A DNA stretch of 64,000 nt, taken from assembly GCA_015680905.1 (NCBI GenBank), contig CM027377.1:34062501-34126500 (forward strand), in the 5' to 3' direction. Below the pieces are notes generated by a model. It did not search any database and was not told where the DNA came from. It saw nothing but the letters and a program-made list of their open reading frames with translations. The position numbers were made by a program, and so were the translations under genes. Below, in pieces: positions 36,666-47,252 of this stretch. Origin of the DNA: Coptis chinensis (lineage: Eukaryota > Streptophyta > Magnoliopsida > Ranunculales > Ranunculaceae). Numbering within the stretch: position 1 is the stretch's first letter; each line of letters opens with the position of its first letter.

Positions 36666-36973
36666 ACTCCATGCATATCAACATGATTAATACATAATTT
36701 TATTTCATGCGAAGTTGTTTCTTACAATTACATAGAACAAACACGTAATGGAGAGAAATATACTACTAACTTTAAGCAAGTATATCCCGTTCTAAGAGAA
36801 TCCACGAATATCTTCGCAAAACTCATAAATACACTAATATTTCATAAGCATCACAGGGCTTGATCAATCAAGATGTGTTTAAAGCGAAATAGAAAGGTCA
36901 AGTATGGATGATAGTTACCTCTTTTCGGTCCAATCGTCGGTGTAGGCCATTTGTTGTAAGACACCTCAAAGTG

Positions 36974-37330
36974 CCCCTCAACATCACCACATTTAACATA
37001 CCCTGCCAACATAGAATTCCAATAAACCACATTTCTTTCAGGCATCTCATCAAACAACCTCTTTGCTTCCTTAATACTCCCAACCAATGCATATCCATTA
37101 ATCATAGTATTCCAAGACACAACATCTCTACACACCATTCTCTCAAAACCAACTTAGCTAGCTCCATTTCACTATATTTCACATACCCATCAATCATAGC
37201 ATTCCAAGGACACCACATCTTCAACACAACACATCTCAAAACCACCAAAGCTGGTATCTTTAGTAGTTTTCTTAAAAAATTCCCAAATCTTGGAGAAGTC
37301 ACTCTCATGAGCTCCCTGCCACTCTCCATG
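36974..37330 (-). pseudogene. Captured pentatricopeptide-repeat (PPR) gene fragment
   Basis: From 37138 leftwards the minus strand reads DVVSWNTMINGYALVGSIKE, then AKRLFDEMPERN and YWNSMLAGYVKCGD, typical PLS-class PPR repeats. Another frame at about 37102-37215 gives WNAMIDGYVKYSEMELAKLV, the preceding repeat, so one frameshift lies near 37110-37140. About three repeats remain. PPR proteins bind organellar RNA, but this piece has no start, transit peptide or C-terminal domain. It is on the same strand as the ILR1-like fragment. Confidence 0.82.
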
Positions 37331-37845
37331 TATACTTCATCTTCTGTACATCACTCCACCTAAGCATTCCATCCTTTCCTTACTCCTCATGCTTGGCCTT
37401 CTTTCTTGGTGTTATAATTGGCTTGTTCAAATCGCGTGAGTCACGGTGATCATAAGTGGTGATGACGATTACATTGTGAAGTTGGATGCCAAATTTGTTG
37501 AGAAGTTGGAAGCGAAAATGATGTTGAAATTTGAAGAGGTCGATGAAAATGGAGAAGGAGGTTTTAATTTGGATGAGAAGCTTCAAAACAATGAGATCCG
37601 ATCCAAATATGGAAGAAGGGTAAAAAGGTAATAAAATAAAATAGGAAATAAAAATCGGATCGAATTTCACGATATTGGAAAAAAAGGGAGTTTTGTGATA
37701 TGAGCTGATAAATAGGGAAGTTATGTGGTATGGGCCGATATGAAGGGGTTTACACTCATCCGGATTAAAACCAAGGGGCTGAGCTCCATTTCTTAAGTAT
37801 TTTTTAGGGCCGGGCCGAGTTGAGGGCCGAATTATCACCCCTGTA

Positions 37846-38890
37846 ACATGATAGAATCAGAATTTGACAACTCAGAACTGGCAAATGGGTGGAGCGCGCT
37901 ATTGCACCATTGGTGATACTGACTGTGAATGTACTTATGAGGGTATGAGTCAACTTACCAAATGCTACTCATTTCTTTAACTGGTTCGATGATTGTTGCT
38001 TGTCCATATTGGTTGACAATTTTTCGTTCAACTAGAGCAGACTTCCCAAATAACAGAAAGTGGTAGGCAGTGGGCGACACCAGTAGTTTTGCTGTTTTCG
38101 GACTTCAGATTTCACCCCGAATTACTAAGGGTGTGTTTGTTAACTGGTAAATGGAGTGGCAAACTGTATTTTTCCACTAAAAGCACCATTTACCAGTGTT
38201 CGGGTGCATTTAAAGTTATTTCACCTGAAGAATGTAGCCACATGAATTGTCTTGTTTTGAAGACCATTTTTCACTAATATTCGTTTTCAACTTGTTACAT
38301 TCTGATTTCCAAATTACATTATGCAAACGTAGTTAACCATCATTTTTGTATGACTTTTCCATATCTTACAGAAAACCTTTGATAAATTAGTACGCAATCA
38401 AGCTCCACATGACTTTTTAGCTATTACTAGCTCACCATTTCGAACTAGTACGTAAGTTCGCCATACATGAAAGAAGTATCGACCTATCTTTGGCTGCATA
38501 CTGTGTGATCTCGATGTGTCCATTCAAACATAGGAAAGATACTACGAATATAAATCTGTTTTTTGTACATGATTTATTTGTCGATCAGCTCTCTATTGGC
38601 CCATAGCCATTTTCATTGATAATGTGGTTAGCAAAAAAATGAAACTCAGTTATAGCATCTAAGAGTAGCTATCATTCTCAAGGAATTTCATTTGGGAATC
38701 CAATCTCCAGATCTTATAATGTTTTTGAAGAGTGATATTAATGTCTTTCAAACTCAAATTTGGAACAGATACAGTGTACACTAAGCAGGTGCATGCTGGA
38801 GTGGACACAACTTGACTGTTGACTTAGATCGACCTTTGCCCCACTCTGTGAGCAGTTGAGCACCATCACCAACCATATTCTCTTTATCTT
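37846..38890. other. Non-coding stretch between the hAT element and the LINE
   Basis: No gene recognised. It contains a perfect 11-base inverted repeat CTGGTAAATGG/CCATTTACCAG (38144-38154 and 38186-38196) beside GGGTGTGTTTGTTAAC, which resembles the end of small plant DNA elements. No second terminus was found. Confidence 0.4.
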
Positions 38891-38904
38891 AACTCACAAT
38901 TCTT
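38891..38904. repeat. Left target-site duplication of the LINE
   Basis: AACTCACAATTCTT, repeated exactly at 58793-58806 directly after the poly(A) tail of the LINE. Confidence 0.85.
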
Positions 38905-39508
38905 CCAAGTATAAAACACATAGCAATTTCTTACGATCACCAACGTGCAGCCTGAATCTATTCCAACGTTGTGAATCAAGCCTGAATCTAGCCTGAATCT
39001 TACCTGAACCTAACCGAACCTAGCCTGAAACTAGTCTAAACATGTTTTTGGAACACCTCTTACAGGGAGGTAGGGAGTTATAGAGGAAAAAAAAGAAAAA
39101 AACAGAAAAATATGGTATGGAATGGAGGGAGAACGAATTCTGGATAGTACTACACAAAGAAGATAAGGAATATGGGGAGAAGATGATCTTGCAGCCAAAT
39201 CTGACGAGGGAATCAAGCCTTCATTTGAAACAATCTTGTCCATTGTCTCAAGCAGGGAAGCCATTGAAACCCACAGTGTGGCACTCTTTTATATCTCTTC
39301 TGAGTCTAAATCTTGTTTTTCAGTACATTCAAAAATTCTTTATACTCTTTTTCTGCTGCTATTTGGTCGGTCTTTTCTTATTTCCAAGCAAACAACCTAC
39401 TATCTGAACAACCTGTATTCTAGGTTTCGGTCTCTTGATTTTTGGGTTTCCACACTAACTTTCTTTATGTCTTATAGCTGGATACAGTTTCTACTGAATG
39501 AAAGTTTG

Positions 39509-40001
39509 ATGGATCTTCGAGAAGAACTGGACCGGATCCGGGCGTATATCCCCGCAGATAGACCTACACCGACTATCGGTCGACTACCTATTTACCTATC
39601 ACGGATACCACCCACCTACCTCGAAGCATCGAAACTTCAAATATCGGAAGAGTACAACTACTTCTCTCCAATCAATCGGACAAAGCCACCAGGCCAACCA
39701 AAAAAACACTCCACAAAAAAAAAAAAAAAAAAAACTATATATATCATCCAAAATCCAACCCCATATGCTCTCATGGAGAACATCATCCATATTCTTGCAC
39801 AAGCTCATCTAATAAACTCCAAGGAATCAACTCCACTGATGGAGATCCCACGAGATCTGATGCTCCAAACTAGTATAAAATGGAAAACTTCTTTGATCGG
39901 AAAACTCTTCACCGATACCCAACTAGACCCAAATGAAGTGATGAGGGCTATAAGGGCGAAATGGAACCTAAAACAGAAGTTACATATAGTTGTAACACAA
40001 G
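39509..40001 (+). pseudogene. LINE ORF1, N-terminal part (interrupted by the gypsy insertion)
   Basis: The open frame runs from about 39236; a plausible start is the ATG at 39509 (MDLREELDRI). It contains a Pro- and Lys-rich linker with a poly(A)-coded lysine run at about 39720, then PYALMENIIHILAQAHLINS and a DUF4283-like KWNLKQKLHIVVTQ at the break. The gypsy LTR begins at 40002. The further codons to 40063 are LTR sequence. ORF1 proteins of plant L1 elements bind the element RNA. Confidence 0.75.
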
Positions 40002-40474
40002 TGTTTCGACCCCACCTATGTGGCAAACGTCCATTAGTAGGAGTCTCTACTTTATTCGGTTAATCGACAGGGCTAAAGCCCAATTCGCAATATCATGGAT
40101 CAATGTACAGGCCCATTAACTCATGTGTCTAAGGCTGAACCTTAGCCATATGGCTTGCCACTAATGTACATTGATTTATGTCCAGATTCATTTCTTATCA
40201 AAAAGATAATTATCAGTTGACAGTTATATTCTATCACAATTACTCAAGCAACAAGATTACTTGAGCTACAAGGACTCTCTACCTACCTATATAAATATCA
40301 CATTATTTTTCATAAGGAACTACGTTGAAACTTGATCCCTAGAGAATAGATCTTAGGTACGTAGGCAGCCATTATTTGGTTCAGTTTCATCTCCCTCAAC
40401 ATCAAATTCCTCTGTTTCTTAGTGCATTCTTTACCATTGCTCTCGTTGTGTTGAAGCAGTTTCCTGCCGAAACA
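40002..40474 (+). repeat. Gypsy 5' LTR
   Basis: 473 bp, starting TGTTTCGACC and ending GCCGAAACA, so the termini are TGTTTCG...CGAAACA. Differences from the 3' LTR include CAG to CGG changes (ATCAGTTGACAG against ATCGGTTGACGG). Confidence 0.9.
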
Positions 40475-40478
40475 TAAT

Positions 40479-40495
40479 TGGCGCCGTCTGTGGGG
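40479..40495 (+). other. Gypsy primer binding site
   Basis: TGGCGCCGTCTGTGGGG, four bases after the 5' LTR. TGGCGCC matches the complement of a tRNA 3' end (GGCGCCA); I do not assign the tRNA. Confidence 0.75.
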
Positions 40496-40530
40496 AATTT
40501 AGAATTCATTATCACGTGAAACAATTAAGA

Positions 40531-42033
40531 TGGTAAGTACAAGAAGCAGACCAAATAGTTAACATATTCCTCTTGCTAATATGAATTGCAACCCTCGAAA
40601 TTCAAATCGGCCAATGCAAGAACCGTTGAACAATCAAGTTGCTCCTAGTGGTAAGATCAATTCTCAACATCCAACCGTAGTAAATAGTTTACCACCACCA
40701 CCACCACCACTCCGCTACCGCCACCCTAAGACGGTTGGCGTGAGTTACGATAAATCAAAAATTTAAAATAGGAACTTGAGAAGGAAGTCGCAAAAGGCAA
40801 AAGGCCGGATTGGGCGAGGGCCGCAAATTCAACAACATCAGGCGACCACGAAGGGGATGCGGGCCATTCCAAAGTTGTATGGGACCGTCTTGAAGATCCA
40901 CTTCATCGCCCTCAACAACGTGTTATTTCTCAAACACAATCAACCAACCGGTGCACACTCTAAGAGTAATGACCCTATTACCCGTACTTATGGGGAGAAT
41001 CGGATTGGCGGAGAACTACTACCCTAGACATGTCCGATCTCAAATGGAAGATTTACCTCGAAGCAATTTCGGGGAAGACCGCCATCCGAGATATGTCCGA
41101 CATGACTGGGAAGGCGGACATCCCGCACAAAGCAACAAAACATGGAGAAGTGGTATAATTATACCGACCACCCGCCAAGGGTGACTACCGCCTGCTAGAC
41201 AGTCGGGTTACGAGGATAGACAAAGACAATCACCGGTCGGAGCCGATCGTCGCATACCACCAAAGATCTCTAACTCCAATAAGAGATAATGGAAGGTATC
41301 CTTCTCCACATGGGCACGACCGGGGGCTTCCAGTTGTTCGAGCCAATACTTTAACTCTAACAGAACAACAGTTGAAAGAGTTGATTGCAAAAGAACTTAA
41401 CGATAGAGAGTCAAGGGATGTAAGAATGAAAAACTTTTGTTAGTCAATAATGGCGTACTTGATAAGTTTTCGCTCGACATTCAGGAAGCTTACCACCATC
41501 CCGACTTCAAACAACCCGATTTTGAACTTTATGATGAGTCGGAAGGAGATCCTGACTTGCATGTTCTATCGTTAAAAAATAAGTTGGTGTTATGGGGTGG
41601 AGATGATCCCCTTATATGTAAGCTCTTTCCATCAACTCTAAAGGGAGAAGCATTACGCTGGTTTAGTGAGTTGCCTTCAAGATCAATTCACCAATACAAT
41701 GAACTAGAAAATCAGTTTGTTAATCGTTTCCGCCACAATTGCAAGACGCCAAAGGATGTCGACTCACTTTTGAACATCAAGCAACAACGTGACGAAAAGT
41801 TACGTACTTTAGTTACCGTGTTCAAAAGCGGCGGCACCGAAGAACGGTACAAACGCCTCGAAGAAGAAGCGTCGCGGAGAAAGTATAAGGAAAAACTTCA
41901 TCCTAGATTGGACCGACCTGACAGGGAAGGCCGACCTCGCAGATTTTATGAAAATCGCCATCCTAGACAGTCCGGCCCGCATGGGGAAAAAGGCGCCACG
42001 GAAGAAAGTATAAGGAAAAACTTCATCCCGTGA
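40531..42033 (+). pseudogene. Gypsy gag remnant
   Basis: The first frame near 40581-40766 ends in a proline-rich segment and RYRHPKTVGVSYDKSKI. After several frame changes, 41437-42033 gives 198 residues with a retrotransposon gag core: DPDLHVLSLKNKLVLWGGDD, CKLFPSTLKGEALRWF and ENQFVNRF. This is the capsid fold region of Ty3/gypsy gag. The C-terminal part becomes an Arg/Lys/Pro-rich repeat. The start and the intermediate frames are broken, so no protein can be made as read. Confidence 0.72.
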
Positions 42034-42260
42034 CCGGACCGACTTGGACAGGGGAAGGCCGACCTCGCAGATTTGTGGAAAATCGTCATCCTAGACAGTC
42101 CATCCGCATTGGGAAAAAAAAGGCGCCACGGAAGAAAGTATAATGAAAACCTTCATCCTAGATTTGGACCGACCGACAGGAAGGCCGCCCTCAGATTTGA
42201 GAAAAAACTGCCATCCCGCATGTCCGACCGGTGGGGATGAAGGTGTCACGTATAACTAGA
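41875..42260 (+). repeat. Tandem repeat in the gypsy gag 3' region
   Basis: About three copies of a unit of roughly 120-130 bases: GAAGAAAGTATAAGGAAAAA, CTTCATCC, a GGACCGACC...GGCCGACCTCGCAGATT block, then CATCCTAGACAGTCC. The copies differ mainly by short gains and losses in GC-rich motifs. Weaker related units occur upstream at about 41020-41160. Confidence 0.75.
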
Positions 42261-42431
42261 GGGAAGACCACAATCCCGCAAACTACCGACCTAGATAGGT
42301 TGGTTACAGCAAAGCAAAAAGACAAAAAGTGTGTATCCGCCTAAAATCTCTAACTCTTGTAAGAGGTAATGGCGGTGTCATCTTCCACATAGGCTCGACC
42401 GATCGGCGCCTCATCTGCTTAAATCTTCTGG

Positions 42432-43399
42432 GTGAAATGGATTTCACTCTTCAATACAATTTTTTCCGATCTGCTGGGAAAAATAATTGAGGCTTATATC
42501 GATGATATAGTCGTTAAATCGAAGGATACTGAGACTTTAAAGAGGGCGGCAACTTGGAACATTGATTGTGAGATGGCATTGCAACAACTGAAGAAATACT
42601 TGGCCAGTCCTCCTATATTGACAAGTCTTTCAACGGGTCAACCTAGTGGCATATACCTGGCAGCTACAACTCAAGCTGTTAGTGCTATTCTTTTCATTGA
42701 TGATGGTAGACCCGTCTTTTTTTATCAGAATCAAGTAGATTAGCCGAATGGAAAAATTATCTTAATGCATATAGCGTTGTCTTTGAAAGTCGCGACTCAA
42801 AAGGAAAAGACATGCTCGGGCTTTTTGGTAGCTGATTTTCCGATTGATGATTCTCCTATTGATGATTTTTTGTGCCGGAAGAATCTATGGAAGACGATTC
42901 TGCCAATAACTAGGGGCTTAATTTTAAGACCAACTTGAAAACGCAATTCCTAAACCCATTGACCTATGTATTGTTTACTTAGATGGCTCCCATAGTAAAT
43001 CTGGGTCGGAATTGGATGTGTTTTTGTTAAACCCGGCGGAGAAAAGATTGGGAAATATGTGCGACTTGGCTTCGCCGCTTCAAATAACGAAGCCGAGTAT
43101 GAGGATGCCATTTGTGCCTTTGAGAACAACGGCTTTGACATTTGACCGGGGCTCAAAAGCTCCAGTTATACACGGATTCTCGCCTTGTTGCAAATCAGTT
43201 TGGTGGGTCTTTCGAAGCAAGAGATGAGCATATGGCGGCTTATCTTAGTTTGATACATAGTCTTGCTCAACAATTTGATAGCATCTCTATCACTCAAAGA
43301 CTCCGAAATGACTTACGTCATGCAGATTCATTGGCTTATCTCTCCACGCCGTTAGAAGCGAAGGGCTTGACACATCACTTTTTACCATCTTTTCGTTAG
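42432..43399 (+). pseudogene. Gypsy reverse transcriptase end, RNase H and second RNase H-like domain
   Basis: The frame 42432-42743 includes IIEAYIDDIVVKS (the YIDD active-site motif of the reverse transcriptase). It then jumps, with the thumb region apparently deleted, to ALQQLKKYLASPPIL and GIYLAATTQAVSAIL, the start of RNase H. At about 42962-43040 VYLDGSHSKSGS, and at 43142-43399 QLYTDSRLVANQFGGSFEA plus RHADSLAYLST, fit the additional archaeal-type RNase H typical of Tat elements. Most of the reverse transcriptase and all of protease and integrase are missing. Confidence 0.75.
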
Positions 43400-44045
43400 T
43401 CTAAGTTTGAACGTTTTACACTCGCTTAATTTATTACTATAATTCGAAAAAAATCGGACGGTTACCACATTTAGCTTTGTCGGTCCGAGTTTGAACATTT
43501 TTTACGCCGCTTTTACTATCGCTATCGACAAAATCGGACGGTTACTACGTTTAACCGGCGTCTAAGTTTGAGTTTTTCGCTTTTACGCCGCTTAGTTTGT
43601 TAATATCGCTCACGACAAAATCGGATGAAGTTATCGCATTTAACTTTATCAATCTAAGTTTGAACGCTTTTACACTCGCAATTTATTACTATCATTCTGA
43701 AAAATCGGACGGTTACCACATTTAGCTTTGTCGGTCTAAGTTTGAACATTTTTACGCCACTTACTCATTACTATCGCTACGACAAAATCGGCCAGAAGTT
43801 ACTACGTTTAACTTCGCTAGTCTAAGTTTGAACGTTTTTACGCTCGCTTAGTTCGTTAATATTGCTATGACAAAATCTGACGAAGTTATCGCATTTAACT
43901 TTATCAGTCTAAGTTTGAACGTTTTTATGCTCGCTTAGTCCATTACTATCGTTCCAACAAAATCTGACGAGGTTACCACGTTTAACTTCGTCAGCCTAAG
44001 TTTGAACACTTTTATGCTCGATTAGCCTAATTTTGCAAAGTTAAG
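43395..44045 (+). repeat. Tandem array 1 in gypsy 3' region, ~85-bp unit with 3-unit higher order
   Basis: About seven and a half units, each starting CTAAGTTTGAACRTTTTTAC and ending near TTTAACTTYRTCAGT. Units 1 and 4, 2 and 5, and 3 and 6 are most alike (for instance the TTACACTCGC...ATTTATTACTAT variant in 1 and 4), so a period of about 255 bases was amplified on top of the basic unit. Non-coding. Confidence 0.8.
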
Positions 44046-44339
44046 TACGCATTGGGGGCGTTTTTTCTCTACATGGGGGCGTCCCGTTCTATTTCATTTC
44101 AATTACATAAATCTACAACATTGTCAGTATTCTCCAAGTATGTTATCTAACACAACAACAATATTCAATAGCAAACCCATCTTTATTTTTATTTTTCATC
44201 AAAAGAAGTTTTAGCTCTATGGTATTACATTCACACAATTACCTAATCAATTGTCTCTGTCAATTGTCTTACGGTCGCTCTATTAAATATTCGTTTTCTT
44301 CTTCGAAATCTGCATTCGTTTTAAACTAAGCTTTTTCGG

Positions 44340-45180
44340 TTAACTATCTTCCGACTTCATTATTTTTTTTTTAACATTGTGCCGATCTTTCTCTGAAAAA
44401 TTTCCGGCCGAAAAAATTTTCGTCGACTTCATTATTTTTTCTAAGGTATTGCGTCTTTCTCCGATCTTTCTCTGAAAATATTTCGGCGAAAAATTTTTTT
44501 TTCGCCTTCATTATTTTTTCTAAAAAAATTTCCGGCGATCTTTCTACAAAAATTTTTTTCTAAAAATTTTCGAAATTTCCTAAAAAATTTTTTTTTCTAA
44601 TTATTTTTCTAAGGCATTGTGTCGATCTTTCTCTGAAAAATTTTCGGCGAAAATTTTCAATTGAATCGTCATTATTTTTTCTATGGCATTGTGCGATCTT
44701 TCTCCGAAAAATTTTCCGGCCGAAAATTTTTCATCGACTTCATTATTATTTTTCTAAGGCATCTTTTCTACAAAAAATTTTCCGAAAAAAAATTTTCGAT
44801 CTTTCTCTAATAAATTTTCCTAGCGATAATTTTCAAAAATCCGTCGGCTTCATTATTTTTCTAAGGCATTGTGTCGATCTTTCTCCGAAAAATTTTCGAG
44901 AACGAAAATTTTTAAATCAAAGATCATTATTTTTTTTTTCTAAGGCATTCTGCCGATCTTTCTACGAGAAATTTACCAAGTGAAATTTTTTGACAGCTTC
45001 ATTATTTTTTCTAAGGCATTAAGCCGAACTTTCTGAGCGAAACTTTCCGAGGTTCGTCCAACTGTCGTTTCTCCGTGCGGCAAAAATTCGCATTACGTTA
45101 ACTTTCTAAGCGAAAACTTTATTCAGCTTCTTTATTATTATTATTTTTTCTACGGCATTGTGATCTTTCCGTTCGAAACT
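44340..45180 (+). repeat. Tandem array 2 in gypsy 3' region
   Basis: Irregular units of roughly 80-120 bases built from TTCATTATTTTTTCTAAGGC, ATTGTGCCGATCTTTCTC, and GAAAAATTTTCGGCGAAAATTT. Unit length varies and homopolymers are unstable. Different in sequence from array 1, with no coding capacity. The inverted TTTTCGGCGAAAA motif could form short hairpins. Confidence 0.75.
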
Positions 45181-45311
45181 TTTCGTCAATATCTTTTGCT
45201 CGTAATTCCGCCGTTTCAACCTGCGACGCAAATACAAATCTTTTCGTTAGTCTTTCAGACTTAACCAAAATGTGAAGCTAACTGGAAAAAATAAATACTG
45301 ACATACCTGTT

Positions 45312-45611
45312 TCATGTTGTCGAATTTTTTTGCCACCATTTTGTCATATTCTCCGAACTTTTCTCCGTCTTCTTCGGTAGCCCAAAATAACTCAATAATT
45401 GCGCAATTTCTTTGTTTAACGGAATTGCACTCCCGCAACTTAATTGTGAGTAAGCCGTTACTACTTCATCTTCTTCGACTTTCGTTTCAAATGCATACAC
45501 TTCGTCCATCTCAAATCTCTCGAGTACTAGTATTTTCCGTAGTTCTTTAAGTGACCATCGCCGCCTCGGCCCGTATGTATTATCTATATCACTTTTTTTC
45601 CACCTCACCAA
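45312..45611 (-). CDS. Antisense open frame of unknown function in the gypsy element
   Basis: A 99-residue minus-strand frame beginning MVRWKKSDIDNTYG, Lys/Glu-rich and hydrophilic, without a known domain. Some Tat-type gypsy elements carry an extra open frame antisense to gag-pol before the 3' LTR, and the position fits that. It may equally be a chance frame, as the element is damaged. Nothing in it suggests an enzyme. Confidence 0.3.
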   Translation of the reverse strand: MVRWKKSDIDNTYGPRRRWSLKELRKILVLERFEMDEVYAFETKVEEDEVVTAYSQLSCGSAIPLNKEIAQLLSYFGLPKKTEKSSENMTKWWQKNSTT

Positions 45612-47239
45612 GTCTACAATCGTTATCGATTCTTACTATTCTTGATTATCTTTCGCCCAGATAATATTTCTACCTCGGAAATTTCTAAAAAAAAAAAAAA
45701 AAAACAACGTCAGATACGTTCTTCCTACCAAAGTCAACAAGTCAACAATCCTATTAACTAAAAGAATTCGTTAAGTTCCCTTGTTCGATATTTGTATGCC
45801 TTCCACTTTAATTTGTCTTTTTCTCTTTGGCTCTTAGATATGTTTGATATGACTCTTCAACAAGTAGCAATATATACCCCACCACAAATTTTTTAAGTCC
45901 CACTCCTCCCACTTATATTTCCAGCAAGTTATCTCATAACCCCACCGTTCAATCTTTAAGGTCGGGCCGGGGTTTTGCTTGGATAATGATCTCATTGAAT
46001 ACCACCCCATGATGCTTTTTCAATACTTGAACCTGAATCAACAAAACTTTGGAAACTTAGATAGGAAGTCATTAATGCTATCAAGAATAATGCCCATAAG
46101 AACATCGCAATTTGTCACCTAGCGAAACTTCGAAAGTATCGGGCATTTGAATCTCCAGTGGTTCCATTCATACACAATTTTCACGGGTCATCACGCGTCG
46201 TAATCACTAAGAAGGATAAGATTTCCATTTCGATGATAAAGATTTCTTTGTTTGTGGTTGATGTGCAACCGAGATGTTCAAAGTTTTGTCTCTATCCGAG
46301 CTTGAGTTTGATTACAATTTCCTCTTGGGATCTCGATTATGACATGTCTTCCCGAGAGCGGCAGATCGCGGTAAAAATTGGAGGAAAAGGCGGGCAAAGC
46401 GTTGCACCAATCCCTTATTCTCTGCTACCTCTTTCTTGAATGAAGATCCATCCGGTACACAAGATCGACTCAACCTTTAGAACCCAAAAAAATAGCGTGT
46501 GGCTTCTCACACTTTGAAAAGATATCTACTCTACTATTGGTCAAACTATTCAAGATTGATGGTGTGGGTTCCCGCCGGTTCTCTTCATTCAAGGACGCGG
46601 CCCCGAGGGTGGCTTAATTTTCTCGAATCCAGGAGGATACAAAGCATTGCTGGTGGATTTTCCCTCAAATCCAGGAGGACACGAATCATCCAGAAAACCA
46701 AGCACTTTTTGTTTTGTTCCTTCATACAATCTAATCCAACTTCATCCCTACTAAAATTAGGAAACCGTATTTAAAGTTCTACACTATTTAACTCGTGAGA
46801 TTTACTTTCAATTATTATCTAATCCAACTTCATCCCTAATCTCAATTCTTATCTTCTCCACATTCTTATCTCATCCAAGCGCTTTGTGTCCAATTCGTAT
46901 TTACATTCCTTTTATTACTATTATTACTAAACTGCCCCTACGTTTAATTTTCAACGGTATACTCCAAGTATCGCTATTCCGTTGGCACGCATCGTCGAAT
47001 TCAAATTTCGTATTATCACGTGGCGCGTTCGGTACAGTTTTCGCCAATCAATTTCTTTTGCGTCCCGTCTACATTAATTTGACATTATTTCGTTTTCGAT
47101 AATTCACAAATTTTTTCCGAGTGTCCATTTTCTTATCATTTACGTTCACACGAAACATTGTTATCGTTCTGCTTACTTTTTTCTTATTCCACGTTTTCCT
47201 TGAATTTTTCTTCTCTTCTTTGCCATTTGTTCACATGAC
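45612..47239. other. Non-coding part of the gypsy element before its 3' LTR
   Basis: No integrase or other domain could be recognised in any frame. The open frames at 46158-46439, 46499-46774 and 46884-47102 have no recognisable similarity. Confidence 0.5.
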
Positions 47240-47252
47240 AAAGAGGGGGCGG
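47240..47252 (+). other. Gypsy polypurine tract
   Basis: AAAGAGGGGGCGG, directly before the 3' LTR (the plus-strand priming site of reverse transcription). Confidence 0.75.

Larger units (their letters stand above)
34527..37794. mobile_element. Pack-MULE 2 (about 3.27 kb) inserted in the same hAT element
   Basis: The 10-base direct repeat AAGTATTTTT flanks it (34517-34526 and 37795-37804). It interrupts the G/C-rich hAT arm, whose GAGGGC...AGGGCCGGGCC sequence resumes after it. The ends are only loosely similar in inverse (GGTTTTGGGATAAATC against GGTTTTAATCCGG; CACAAAACCTCCCC against CACAAAACTCCC), so the terminal repeat is old. It contains minus-strand fragments of an ILR1-like hydrolase and a PPR gene, and AT-rich tandem repeats. 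Bases 34700-35030 and 37340-37660 show no recognisable gene. Confidence 0.68.
29448..37845. mobile_element. hAT-type non-autonomous element split by two Mutator-like insertions
   Basis: Three pieces (29448-29954, 34317-34526 and 37795-37845) together look like one hAT element of the 25942 type. The left end is TACGGGTGTTAAAAGGG, the inverse right end TACAGGGGTGATAATTCGG, with GAGGGC, GGGCCGGGCC and CAAGCCCT arms. Removing the two insertions and one copy of each target duplication leaves about 750 bp, close to the 654 bp of its relative. I did not find a convincing 8-bp outer duplication, so the outer ends are less certain than the internal insertions. Confidence 0.65.

Noticed and set aside
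29440-37853. 8-bp target duplication for the split hAT element
   Set aside because: The flanks ACCCGAGT and ACATGATA agree at only four positions, so no duplication is claimed.
39236-40063. A 275-residue open frame as one gene
   Set aside because: It joins LINE 5' sequence and ORF1 to the first 62 bases of the gypsy LTR. The same LTR translation (GKRPLVGVSTLFG) recurs at 47121-47315.
43395-45180. CRISPR-like array
   Set aside because: The repeats are contiguous tandem units of a plant retrotransposon, with no constant repeat and variable spacer structure.
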